From positions 1 to 64,000 of the forward strand of contig CAVOWW010000021.1 in the NCBI GenBank assembly GCA_963700255.1: 64,000 bases of DNA, written 5' to 3'. How positions within the stretch are numbered: position 1 is the first letter of the stretch; each line of letters starts with the position of its first letter. The notes under the pieces were generated by a model. It was given only the letters and a program-made list of their open reading frames with translations. It searched no databases and had not been told where the DNA came from. Shown here piece by piece: positions 23,965 through 32,510 of the stretch. This DNA comes from UBA10649 sp963700255. Its GTDB lineage: Bacteria > Actinomycetota > Actinomycetes > S36-B12. The position numbers were made by a program, and so were the translations under genes.

Positions 23965-25373
23965 TCGCCCTGACGGCGGGGGAGATCGCCGCCGCCGTCG
24001 GTGGCACCCTCTCCTCCATCGACCCGGCAACCGTCATCTCCGATGCCTGCGTCGACTCCCGATCCGTCCGAGCAGGAGCCCTCTTCGTCGCCATCCGGGG
24101 AGAGCGAGTCGACGGACACGACTTCGCGGCGGGCGTCATCGAGTCGGGGGCCGTCGCAGTCCTGTCGGCCCGACCGCTCGATGACGCGTCGGGCCGGGCG
24201 CTGCCGTGCATCGTCGTCGACGATCCCGTCGCAGCACTGGGCCGGCTTGCTGCCGACGTACGGAGGACCCGCCTGAGCTGCGCCGTCGTCGCCATCACGG
24301 GCTCGAGCGGCAAGACCAGCACGAAGGACCTCGTCGCGGCCGTCCTGTCGACGATGGGGGCGACCGTGAGCGCGGCGGGATCGTTCAACACCGAGGTCGG
24401 CCTGCCGCTGACGATCCTCTCGGCGGACGAGACGACCGAGTACCTCGTCCTCGAGATGGGGATGCGTGGCGAAGGGCACATCGCGTACCTCGTCGACATC
24501 GCCGCTCCCGACGTGGGCGTCGTCATCAATGTGGGATCGGCTCACCTCGGGATGCTCGGCTCGCGGGAGGCGATCGCCCGCGCGAAGGGCGAGCTGGTCC
24601 GAGGCCTCTCGCCTGACGGCATCGCGGTCCTCAATGGCGACGATCCGCTCGTCAGGGAGATGGCCGGCTCCACCGCGGCGCGCGTCGTCATGTTCGGCGA
24701 GTCGGCGGACTGCGATGTCCGCGCCACCGACATCCGCATCGATCACCTGGCCCGGCCGTCGTTCACGCTGACCGACTCGCGCAGCGGGGACGCGCGGCCC
24801 GTGTCGCTGCAGTTCAGCGGCGAGCACTACGTGCCGAACGCCCTGGCAGCGGCAGCCGTCGCGCTCGCGCTCGGCGGCTCGCTCGGACAGGTTGCCGACG
24901 CGCTCGGGGCCGCCGAGTCGGCGAGCAGGTGGCGCATGGAGGTGTCCGTCGCACCCGGCGGGTTCACCGTGGTGAACGATGCCTACAACGCCAATCCGGA
25001 GTCGATGCGCGCCGCCCTCAAGACCCTTGCCGCGATGGCAGCCGGTCGCCGAACCTGGGCGGTCCTGGGGGAGATGCGCGAGCTCGGCGACGAGACCGTG
25101 GCCGAGCACGACGCGATCGGTCGCCTGGCCGTGCGGCTGGACATCTCCCGGCTGGTCTGCGTCGGCGCGGGCACCCGGGTGATGCATCTCGGTGCGAGCA
25201 ACGAGGGCTCCTGGGGCGAGGAGTCGATCCACGTGCCCGACGTCGACGCGGCGATCGCCCTCCTGGCCGAGCAGGTGGGCCCTGACGACGTCGTGCTGGT
25301 CAAGGCGTCCCGCAGCATCGGGCTCGAGCGGGTCGCCGAGGCGCTCCTCTCGCCGGGAGGCGGGCGGGCATGA
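23961..25373 (+). CDS. murF: UDP-MurNAc-tripeptide D-Ala-D-Ala ligase MurF
   Basis: This 470-residue Mur ligase has the N-terminal uridine-binding part VDSRSVRAGALFVAIRGERVDGHDF, the ATP loop AITGSSGKTSTKDLVAAVL, EMGMRGEGHIAYL in place of the MurE/MurD equivalents, NVGSAHLGMLGS, and the C-terminal NDAYNANPESMRAALKTL with the Asn/Asp typical of MurF. It adds D-Ala-D-Ala to complete the cytoplasmic pentapeptide precursor. The GTG start overlaps the murE stop by 4 bases, and its own stop overlaps mraY, so translation is coupled along the operon. Confidence 0.97.
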   Translation: MIALTAGEIAAAVGGTLSSIDPATVISDACVDSRSVRAGALFVAIRGERVDGHDFAAGVIESGAVAVLSARPLDDASGRALPCIVVDDPVAALGRLAADVRRTRLSCAVVAITGSSGKTSTKDLVAAVLSTMGATVSAAGSFNTEVGLPLTILSADETTEYLVLEMGMRGEGHIAYLVDIAAPDVGVVINVGSAHLGMLGSREAIARAKGELVRGLSPDGIAVLNGDDPLVREMAGSTAARVVMFGESADCDVRATDIRIDHLARPSFTLTDSRSGDARPVSLQFSGEHYVPNALAAAAVALALGGSLGQVADALGAAESASRWRMEVSVAPGGFTVVNDAYNANPESMRAALKTLAAMAAGRRTWAVLGEMRELGDETVAEHDAIGRLAVRLDISRLVCVGAGTRVMHLGASNEGSWGEESIHVPDVDAAIALLAEQVGPDDVVLVKASRSIGLERVAEALLSPGGGRA

Positions 25374-26437
25374 GACTCGTCGTCATCGCCGGCGCCATCG
25401 CGGCGCTCGTGTCGCTCATCGGGACACCGCTGCTCATCCGCATCCTGGCCCGTCACGGCTATGCGCAGGCCATCCGCGCCTCGACGGATGGCATGACGTA
25501 CCCGGATCACGAGGCCAAGCGCGGGACCCCGTCGATGGGGGGCGTCGCGATCATCATGGGCGTCGTCCTGGGCTACTTCCTCACCCACCTGATCGCCTGG
25601 CGACCGCTCACGCCCTCGGGACTGCTCATCCTGTACCTGATGATCGGGCTCGGCCTCGTGGGTGTCGCCGACGACTACCTGAAGATCTTCCAGCAGCGGA
25701 GCACGGGTCTGCGTGCGCGCACGAAGCTGATCGGCCAGGCGGTCGTGGCCTTCTCGTTCGCCTACCTGGCCGTGCAGTTCCCGAACGCCGAGGGCGTGAC
25801 ACCGGCATCGACCGCGGTCTCCTTCCTGCGCGACACCGGCATCATCCTGCCGATGGGCGTGTTCCTGCTGTGGATCTGGTTCCTCATCACTGCGACGACC
25901 AACGGTGTCAACCTCACCGACGGGCTGGACGGGCTTGCCACCGGCGCGGCCTTCGCGTCCTTCCTCGCATACGTGCTGATCAGCATCTGGCAGTACGGGC
26001 AGAGCTGCTTCTTCGAGGAGACCGCGACCTGCTACACCACGGCGAATCCCATCGACCTGGCCATCGTCGCGGCGGCGGCGGCGGGGGCGACGTTCGGCTT
26101 CCTCTGGTGGAACACGGCACCGGCACGGATCTTCATGGGCGACACCGGCTCCCTGGCCCTCGGCGGCGGCATTGCGGGGCTCGCCGTGTTCACCCGCACC
26201 GAACTGCTGCTGCCCCTCATCGCCGGCCTCTTCCTCATCACCACGGTCTCCGTGATCCTTCAGGTCGGCTCCTTCAAGCTCACCGGCAAGCGGGTGTTCC
26301 GCATGGCGCCCCTCCACCACCACTTCGAGATGCTCGGCTGGCCGGAGATCCAGATCGTCGTCCGCTTCTGGATCGTGCAGGGGCTCTGCATCGGCGCCGG
26401 ACTCGCGCTGTTCTACGCGGAGTGGGTCCGCTCGTGA
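25370..26437 (+). CDS. mraY: phospho-MurNAc-pentapeptide transferase MraY
   Basis: This 355-residue protein has about ten membrane helices. Signature loops are present: KRGTPSMGGVAIIMG (near 45-59), VGVADDYLKIF with the catalytic Asp pair, TNGVNLTDGLDGLATG, FMGDTGSLALGGGIAG, and the PLHHHFEMLGWPE His-rich loop near the end. It moves phospho-MurNAc-pentapeptide from UDP to undecaprenyl phosphate, making lipid I at the inner face of the membrane. ATG 25370 overlaps the murF stop by 4 bases. Confidence 0.97.
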   Translation: MRLVVIAGAIAALVSLIGTPLLIRILARHGYAQAIRASTDGMTYPDHEAKRGTPSMGGVAIIMGVVLGYFLTHLIAWRPLTPSGLLILYLMIGLGLVGVADDYLKIFQQRSTGLRARTKLIGQAVVAFSFAYLAVQFPNAEGVTPASTAVSFLRDTGIILPMGVFLLWIWFLITATTNGVNLTDGLDGLATGAAFASFLAYVLISIWQYGQSCFFEETATCYTTANPIDLAIVAAAAAGATFGFLWWNTAPARIFMGDTGSLALGGGIAGLAVFTRTELLLPLIAGLFLITTVSVILQVGSFKLTGKRVFRMAPLHHHFEMLGWPEIQIVVRFWIVQGLCIGAGLALFYAEWVRS

Positions 26438-27912
26438 CGCCGAACGTGTTCATCGACAAGGATCCCGATCACCTGCACCGGTTCTCCCAGTGGTCCGACT
26501 GGTCGGTCACCGTGGTCGGGATCGGCATCGCGGGGTTCGCGTGCGCGGACGCGCTCGCGCAGCTCGGTGCCCGGGTCACTGTCGTTGACGCCGGCGACGG
26601 CGATCGGCAGCGCGAACGGGCGGAGATCCTCGACGTCATCGGCGTGACCGTCCTTCTCGGCCACGAGGGGGCTGCTCCGGCCGGGACCGACCTGCTGGTG
26701 GTCTCGCCGGGCCTGCGCCCGTCCGCCCCCATCATCGTGGCGGCCCTCGACCAGGGGATCCCGGTGTGGGGAGAGCTCGAGCTGGCCTGGCGCCTGCGCC
26801 ACCCCGACACAGCTGCCGCCTGGCTGTGCATCACGGGCACGAACGGCAAGACGACGGCCACCTTGATGCTCGAGGCGATGCTGCGAGCGGCGGGCTATCG
26901 CACCGTGGCAGCGGGCAACATCGGGCATTCGCTCGTCGACGTCGTCATGCACGACGAGCTCGACGTGATCGCCATCGAGGTCGGTGCGCCGCAGCTCCCG
27001 TTCGTGCACACGATGAGCCCGGTCGCCTCGGTGTGCCTCAACATCGCCGACGACCACATCGACCATTTCGGTTCGATGGACGCATACGTCGCGGCGAAGG
27101 CACGCGTGTACGAGCACACGCAGGAGGCGGCTGTCTACAACGTGCAGGACCCGGAGACGCTGCGGATGGTGGAGGAGGCCGACGTCGTCGAGGGCTGCCG
27201 CGCGATCGGGTTCACTCTGGGTGCCCCGTCGTTGTCGATGCTCGGCGTCGTCGACAACCTGCTCGTCGACCGAGCGTTCGTGACGGACCGGCAGGAGTCG
27301 GCGCAGGAGCTCGGCACGGTGGAGGACGTGCGACCGAGTGCACCGCACAACGTCGCGAACGCCCTCGCCGCCGCAGCCCTCGCTCGGGCGTTCGGCGTTC
27401 CGCCGACGGCCGTCCGTGACGGGCTGCGCGCCTTCACGCCCGCTGCGCACCGGATCGCCACCGTCGGGGCAGCAGCCGGCGTCACGTTCGTGGACGACTC
27501 GAAGGCCACGAACGCTCACGCAGCGCAGACGTCACTGTCCGCGTACGAGCCCATCGTGTGGATCGCCGGAGGCATGGCGAAGGGGCAGGAGTTCGACGAC
27601 CTGGTCGTGTCGGCGCGCTCGCGCCTGCGGGCCGTCGTGCTGCTCGGCGTGGACCGGGGGGTCATCGCCGAGGCACTCGCCCGACACGCACCGGATGTGC
27701 CGGTCATCTCCGTCGACAGCCCCGAGACTGGGGCCATGGCCGAGGTGGTCCAGCACGCCGCGTCGCTCGCCCAGCCGGGGGACACCGTTCTCCTTGCTCC
27801 GGGGTGCGCGTCGTGGGACATGTTCGCCGACTACACCGACCGCGGCCGCCAGTTCGCTGAGGCGGTCGCGTCCCTTCCCGGCTTCGCGGCTCCCGACGGA
27901 GCGGCCACGTGA
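26434..27912 (+). CDS. murD: UDP-MurNAc-L-Ala D-Glu ligase MurD, atypical central motif
   Basis: This 492-residue Mur ligase has an N-terminal Rossmann part VTVVGIGIAGFACADALAQLGA, the ATP loop CITGTNGKTTATLMLEAML, NIADDHIDHFGSMDAY and the C-terminal DDSKATNAHAAQTSL. The segment ELSSFQL seen in most MurD proteins is here EVGAPQL: the Glu and the Gln-Leu are kept, but Ser-Ser-Phe is replaced by Gly-Ala-Pro. The surrounding sequence (VYNVQDPETLRMVEEADVVEG, GCRAIGFTLGAPS) is normal actinobacterial MurD. It adds D-Glu to UDP-MurNAc-L-Ala. The GTG start overlaps mraY by 4 bases and its stop overlaps ftsW. Confidence 0.95.
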   Translation: MTPNVFIDKDPDHLHRFSQWSDWSVTVVGIGIAGFACADALAQLGARVTVVDAGDGDRQRERAEILDVIGVTVLLGHEGAAPAGTDLLVVSPGLRPSAPIIVAALDQGIPVWGELELAWRLRHPDTAAAWLCITGTNGKTTATLMLEAMLRAAGYRTVAAGNIGHSLVDVVMHDELDVIAIEVGAPQLPFVHTMSPVASVCLNIADDHIDHFGSMDAYVAAKARVYEHTQEAAVYNVQDPETLRMVEEADVVEGCRAIGFTLGAPSLSMLGVVDNLLVDRAFVTDRQESAQELGTVEDVRPSAPHNVANALAAAALARAFGVPPTAVRDGLRAFTPAAHRIATVGAAAGVTFVDDSKATNAHAAQTSLSAYEPIVWIAGGMAKGQEFDDLVVSARSRLRAVVLLGVDRGVIAEALARHAPDVPVISVDSPETGAMAEVVQHAASLAQPGDTVLLAPGCASWDMFADYTDRGRQFAEAVASLPGFAAPDGAAT

Positions 27913-29126
27913 GCGAGACCACGTCGCGGACCGACGCGGATCAGGAGCAGCCGGCACCGCCCGGGCGCCTCGCCCTCCTGCTCAACCACCCCCTCAGCAC
28001 CTACTACCTGCTGCTCGGCGCCACCCTCCTGCTCCTGGTGCTCGGCCTGATCATGGTGCTGTCCGCCTCGAGCATCGAGAGCTTCCGGGTGTTCGGCTCG
28101 GCGTACACGCTCGTCCAGCGGCAGGCGCTCTTCGCCGTCATCGGCGTCGTCGCCATGATCTTCGCCGCGCGCACGTCCGTGCAGTTCTGGCGCGGCTTCG
28201 CCTGGGTCCTCTTCGCCATCGCCTTCGGCCTCCTGGTGGCCGTGCTCGTCGTCGGGGTCGAGGTCGCCGGGCAGCGCAACTGGATCGAGATCTTCGGGCC
28301 CTTCCGCCTCCAGCCGTCCGAGTTCGCGAAGCTCGCGCTGGTGGTCTGGGGGGCGAGCCTGCTCTCGCAGCGGAACCGGCAGCTCGACACGTGGAAGGGG
28401 CTCCTGCTCCCGCTGCTGCCGGTGGCCGTCGTGATGATGGTGCTGGTCCTGCTGGAGGGCGACTTCGGCAACACCCTCATGCTGGCGGCCATCACCATGG
28501 GCATGCTGTTCGCCGCAGGCGCCCCGATGCGGCTGTTCGCGATCCTCGCAGGAGCGGGGGTGCTCGGCGTCGTGCTGCTCACCCTGGCCGCTCCCTACCG
28601 CATGCAGCGCTTCACCTCGTGGCTCGATCCCGAGGCGGACCGGCTCGGCTTCGGCTGGCAGGTGACGCAGGGGCAGTACGCGCTGGGCACCGGCGGCTTC
28701 TGGGGAGTCGGGCTCGGCGCCAGCCGGGAGAAGTGGGGCTCGCTTCCCGAGGCCCATACCGACTTCATCTTCCCGGTGATCGGCGAGGAGCTCGGCCTGG
28801 TCGGCACCGTCACGGTGCTGGCGCTCTTCGGCGTGCTCGCCTTCGCCATCTTCCGGCTGTCGCGCAACACCCGGGACCCCTTCGTCCGCCTCGCCTCCGC
28901 CGGCGTCGGCTCGTGGATCGTCATCCAGGCCGTGGTCAACATCGGCGCGGTCCTCGGCCTGCTGCCCATCACCGGCGTTCCCCTGCCCCTCGTCTCCTAC
29001 GGCGGCTCGTCGCTCGTCCCCACCCTCGTGGCGCTGGGCATGCTGATGGCCTTCGCCAAGGCCGAGCCCGATGCCCGGCGGGCCATTCGCCGGAAGAGCA
29101 CCGCCGAGTCGCTGCGACGGCGCTGA
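27909..29126 (+). CDS. ftsW: peptidoglycan polymerase FtsW (SEDS)
   Basis: This 405-residue protein has ten predicted membrane helices. SEDS hallmarks are the GLIMVLSASSIESF start, RNWIEIFGPFRLQPSEFAKL near 117-136, GLGASREKWGSLPEAHTDFIF with IGEELGLVG, and GLLPITGVPLPLVSYGGSSL near the end. FtsW polymerises lipid II into septal glycan together with FtsI, encoded four genes upstream in the same cluster. Its ATG overlaps the murD stop by 4 bases; murG follows 1 bp after its stop. Confidence 0.97.
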   Translation: MSETTSRTDADQEQPAPPGRLALLLNHPLSTYYLLLGATLLLLVLGLIMVLSASSIESFRVFGSAYTLVQRQALFAVIGVVAMIFAARTSVQFWRGFAWVLFAIAFGLLVAVLVVGVEVAGQRNWIEIFGPFRLQPSEFAKLALVVWGASLLSQRNRQLDTWKGLLLPLLPVAVVMMVLVLLEGDFGNTLMLAAITMGMLFAAGAPMRLFAILAGAGVLGVVLLTLAAPYRMQRFTSWLDPEADRLGFGWQVTQGQYALGTGGFWGVGLGASREKWGSLPEAHTDFIFPVIGEELGLVGTVTVLALFGVLAFAIFRLSRNTRDPFVRLASAGVGSWIVIQAVVNIGAVLGLLPITGVPLPLVSYGGSSLVPTLVALGMLMAFAKAEPDARRAIRRKSTAESLRRR

Positions 29127-29127
29127 C

Positions 29128-30201
29128 GTGAACGTCCTCCTCGCGGCGGGCGGCACGGGCGGTCACATCGAACCGGCGCTGAACGTCGGAGACGCCCTGC
29201 AACGACTCGATCCGAGCGTGCGCATCACCGTCCTCGGCAGCGACCGGGGCCTCGAGACCACGCTGGTGCCGGCGCGGGGATACGACCTCGTGACCGTGCC
29301 GAGCGTCCCGATGCCGCGACGGCCCGGCGGCGACCTCGTCAGGCTGGGCCCCCGCCTCAGCTCGGCCGTCCGGCGCGCGACGGCCGTCCTGCGGGAGCGC
29401 GAGGTCGACGTGGTCATCGGTTTCGGGGGGTATGCCGCCGTCCCCGCCTATCTCGCGGCCCGCCGCACCCGCACGCCGCTCATCATCCACGAGGCGAACG
29501 CGCGTCCCGGCATGGCGAACCGCCTCGGCGCCCGGTTCACCCCGCACGTCTACTCGTCCTTCCCGGACGCGATGCCCGGCGCGACGTCCATGGCGCTGCC
29601 GCTTCGCCACGCGATCTCTACTCTGGACCGGTCCCGGGTCCGCGGCGAGGCGAGGGCCACGTTCGGCCTGTCCGACGACGCCCCCGTGCTCCTGGTGTTC
29701 GGTGGATCCCAGGGGGCGATGCGGCTCAACTCCGTCGTCGCTGGTGCCCTGCCCGCGCTTCGGGACCGGGGCATCGAGGTCCTGCATGCCTTCGGGGGCC
29801 GCAACGACGCGCCGGCCCCGTTCGACGGCTACGTGCCGGTCCCCTTCATCGACCGGATGGACCTGGCGTACGCCGCCGCCGACCTCGCGCTCACCCGCGC
29901 CGGGGCCATGACCTGCGCGGAGCTCGCGGCCGTCGGCCTGCCGGCCGTGTACGTGCCCCTGCCCATCGGCAACGGCGAGCAGCGCGTCAACGCCCTGCCC
30001 GTCGTGGCGGCGGGCGGTGGCCTCCTCATCGACGACGCGGAGATCACTGCGGAGTGGCTCACGGACACGGCAGCCGAGGTGCTGCACGATGGCGACAGGC
30101 TGCACGCGATGGGTGCGGCCGCGTTCGGCCATGGAGTGCGGGACGCAGACGAGCAGCTGGCCCGCATCGTCATGCGGGTGGGATCGGGAGGTGGGCGATG
30201 A
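29128..30201 (+). CDS. murG: lipid II synthase MurG
   Basis: This 357-residue GT-B glycosyltransferase has the N-terminal glycine loop LLAAGGTGGHIEPALNVGDAL, the FGGYAAVPAYLAARR loop, HEANARPGMANRLGAR, the second G-loop VFGGSQGAMRLNSVV, and the UDP-GlcNAc-binding ALTRAGAMTCAELAAVGLPAV segment. It adds GlcNAc to lipid I on the cytoplasmic side of the membrane, producing lipid II. GTG 29128 places the glycine loop at residue 5 as usual; an earlier frame start would overlap ftsW. Its stop overlaps murC by 4 bases. Confidence 0.97.
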   Translation: MNVLLAAGGTGGHIEPALNVGDALQRLDPSVRITVLGSDRGLETTLVPARGYDLVTVPSVPMPRRPGGDLVRLGPRLSSAVRRATAVLREREVDVVIGFGGYAAVPAYLAARRTRTPLIIHEANARPGMANRLGARFTPHVYSSFPDAMPGATSMALPLRHAISTLDRSRVRGEARATFGLSDDAPVLLVFGGSQGAMRLNSVVAGALPALRDRGIEVLHAFGGRNDAPAPFDGYVPVPFIDRMDLAYAAADLALTRAGAMTCAELAAVGLPAVYVPLPIGNGEQRVNALPVVAAGGGLLIDDAEITAEWLTDTAAEVLHDGDRLHAMGAAAFGHGVRDADEQLARIVMRVGSGGGR

Positions 30202-31601
30202 CCGAGCCGACGTCGCTCGGACGCGTCCACATCGTGGGCATCGGCGGGGCCGGGATGTCCGGCATCGCCCGCATCATGGTGGCCCAGGGCGTGCCGGTGT
30301 CGGGATCGGACGCCAAGGACTCGCGCCGCCTCCAGGCCCTTCGTGCGGTCGGCGTGGATGCGCGGGTCGGGCACGATGCCGCCCTCGTGGCGGGGATCGA
30401 CACCCTCGTGGTGTCGACGGCGATCCCCGAGGCCAATGTCGAGCGGGTGGCCGCCCGGGAGCTCGGGATCCGCGAGCTCAGCCGCGCTGACGCACTGGCC
30501 GCCGTCATGGCCGGGAGCCGCGGCGTGGCGGTGTCCGGGACGCACGGCAAGACGACGACGACCTCGATGCTCACCGTCGCGCTTCAGCACTGCGGAGTCG
30601 ATCCGTCGTTCGCCATCGGCAGCGAACTGAACGAGTCCGGGTCCAATGCCCACCTGGGCACCGGCGACGTGTTCGTCGTCGAGGCCGACGAGAGCGATGG
30701 CACGTTCCTCGTGATGGCGCCGATCGCCGCGATCGTCACCAACGTCGAGCCGGACCACCTCGACTACTGGGGCACCTTCGAGGCCATCGAGCAGGGCTTC
30801 CTCGACTTCGCCACCGGCATCCGCGACCGTGACGGGTTCATCGTGGTCTGCGTCGACGATCTCGGCGGTGCCCGACTCGCGCTGAAGGCCCGCGACGCCG
30901 GCGTCGACGTGCGCACCTACGGTGAGTCGGTCGAGGCCGACTACCGGCTGAGCGACGCCCGGCTCACCGATGCGGGCTGGGCCTTCGACACCGTGCACAA
31001 CGGGGTGCGCCTGGGGGAGATCGCGCTGAAGGTCCCGGGGAAGCACAACGCCCTGAACGCGCTGTCGGCCTTCGTCACGGGTCTGGGCCTGGACTACGCC
31101 GCCTCGGACCTGCGGGCCGGCCTGGAGTCCTTCAGCGGCACGCGTCGGCGGTTCGAGTTCAAGGGGCAGGTGGGCCAGATCCGCGTGTTCGACGACTACG
31201 CCCACCACCCGACGGAGATCGAGGCGGTCCTGCGCGCGGCGCGCGATGTCGTCGGCGAGGGGCGCGTGGTCGTCGCCTTCCAGGCCCACCACTACTACCG
31301 CACCGCCCTGTTCACGGAGGAGTTCGGCGCCGCCCTCGGCCTCGCCGACGACGTCGTGGTGCTGGAGGTGTTCGCCCCGGGCGAGATGCCGATCCCCGGT
31401 GCGAGCGGGCAGACGATGGCGGCCAACGTGCCGCTGGCGGACGAGCACGTGGTGTTCGAGCCGTCCTGGTCCGCCGTCGCGGGGCACCTGGCCGACCGGG
31501 CCGCGCCCGGCGACATCATCATGACGCTCGGGGCCGGCGACATCGGCATGATCGGTGGCGAGGTGCTCGACCTGCTGCGTGCCCGCGAGGGATCGGCATG
31601 A
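30198..31601 (+). CDS. murC: UDP-MurNAc L-alanine ligase MurC
   Basis: This 467-residue protein has the N-terminal NAD-like loop VHIVGIGGAGMSGIARIM, the ATP loop AVSGTHGKTTTTSMLTVAL, VVEADESDGTFL, TNVEPDHLDYWG and DDYAHHPTEIEAVLRAAR, followed by FQAHHYYRTALF (usual form FQPHxYSRT). It adds L-Ala, the first amino acid of the stem peptide, to UDP-MurNAc. The ATG at 30198 overlaps murG by 4 bases; ftsQ overlaps its end. Confidence 0.97.
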   Translation: MTEPTSLGRVHIVGIGGAGMSGIARIMVAQGVPVSGSDAKDSRRLQALRAVGVDARVGHDAALVAGIDTLVVSTAIPEANVERVAARELGIRELSRADALAAVMAGSRGVAVSGTHGKTTTTSMLTVALQHCGVDPSFAIGSELNESGSNAHLGTGDVFVVEADESDGTFLVMAPIAAIVTNVEPDHLDYWGTFEAIEQGFLDFATGIRDRDGFIVVCVDDLGGARLALKARDAGVDVRTYGESVEADYRLSDARLTDAGWAFDTVHNGVRLGEIALKVPGKHNALNALSAFVTGLGLDYAASDLRAGLESFSGTRRRFEFKGQVGQIRVFDDYAHHPTEIEAVLRAARDVVGEGRVVVAFQAHHYYRTALFTEEFGAALGLADDVVVLEVFAPGEMPIPGASGQTMAANVPLADEHVVFEPSWSAVAGHLADRAAPGDIIMTLGAGDIGMIGGEVLDLLRAREGSA

Positions 31602-32317
31602 GCGCGCCCACCGTGGAGCGCCCGGCCGCCCCGGCTCCGGTCCTCGCGCCCCGCCGACGTCGGCGCTGGCTGCGCACCGCCCTTGTGCTCGTCGCCGTCG
31701 CCCTGGCCGGCGCAGCGGTGTGGGCAGTCTGGTTCTCCTCGCTCCTCGCCGCCGCCGGCGTGCGCGTCCTCGGGGTCGAGGGGGCACGGGCGGACGCGGC
31801 GCTGGCGGCCGCCGCCATTCCCGTCGGCGTGCCCCTGGCCCGCATCGACACGGCCCCGGCCGAGCGTGCGGTGCGCGCGCTGCCGTGGGTCCTGGACGCC
31901 GAGGTGCGCCGCGGGTGGCCGAGCGAGATCGTCCTCGCGGTGACCCCCCGGATCCCGATCGCCGTGATCGTCGAGGGCTCCGGCCGGTCGGGGGTCGACG
32001 CCGAGGGGGTGGTCTTCCCGGTGGCGGGCGGACTGCCCAAGGGGCTGCCGACCGTGACCGCCGACGGCGTCGGGCTGACGGCGTCCATGGCCGCGCTCGC
32101 CACGCTGCCGGCCGACCTCGGCCGCAAGGTCGTCTCGGTTTCGGCGACGACGCGTGACGACGTCGAGCTGACCCTGCGCTCCGGTGACGTGGTGCGCTGG
32201 GGGAGCGCGGAGCAGCCGGAGCTGAAGGCCGAGGTGCTGCGCGCACTGATGGAACGCAAGGCCGACGTCTACGACGTCGCGGCTCCCGAGGTGCCGACGA
32301 CCTTCCGCGCCCGGTAG
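31598..32317 (+). CDS. ftsQ: cell division protein FtsQ
   Basis: This 239-residue protein has a short basic cytoplasmic tail (PRRRRRWLR), one membrane helix (about 27-46) and an extracytoplasmic POTRA region (VRVLGVEGARADAALAAAAI near 55-75) followed by the FtsQ beta domain with LPWVLDAEVRRGWPSEIVLAVTPR. FtsQ forms the membrane subcomplex with FtsL/FtsB-like proteins that recruits FtsW and FtsI. ATG 31598 overlaps murC by 4 bases. A 193-bp gap with structured DNA separates it from ftsZ. Confidence 0.93.
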   Translation: MSAPTVERPAAPAPVLAPRRRRRWLRTALVLVAVALAGAAVWAVWFSSLLAAAGVRVLGVEGARADAALAAAAIPVGVPLARIDTAPAERAVRALPWVLDAEVRRGWPSEIVLAVTPRIPIAVIVEGSGRSGVDAEGVVFPVAGGLPKGLPTVTADGVGLTASMAALATLPADLGRKVVSVSATTRDDVELTLRSGDVVRWGSAEQPELKAEVLRALMERKADVYDVAAPEVPTTFRAR

Positions 32318-32318
32318 G

Positions 32319-32460
32319 AGTCTCAACCACAGGCTGAGACTTTGCCTGCCGGAAATCACATCCTCACCTTGCGCAACAGGGATCGCGGGCTCTAACCTCC
32401 CGCCGGTTGCAGACAGGACGAAATCTCAGTCTCCCCTAGAGGTTGAGAGTTTGCGACCGG
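32319..32460 (+). promoter_or_regulatory. ftsZ promoter/leader region with two TCTCA stem-loops
   Basis: Directly after the ftsQ stop, AGTCTCA (32319-32325) pairs exactly with TGAGACT (32335-32341). A second element has TCTCA (32424-32428) against TGAGA (32444-32448). Between them, TTGCGC (32369-32374) with TAACCT (32393-32398) 18 bp downstream is a candidate promoter, placing the second stem-loop in the ftsZ leader. The shared TCTCA/TGAGA arms suggest a common binding protein or an RNA switch; neither is proven. Confidence 0.5.
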
Positions 32461-32510
32461 CAGACGTTGCCGGGTCAGGCCCGGCGGCACCGGATGAGAG
32501 GACGGCGGCC

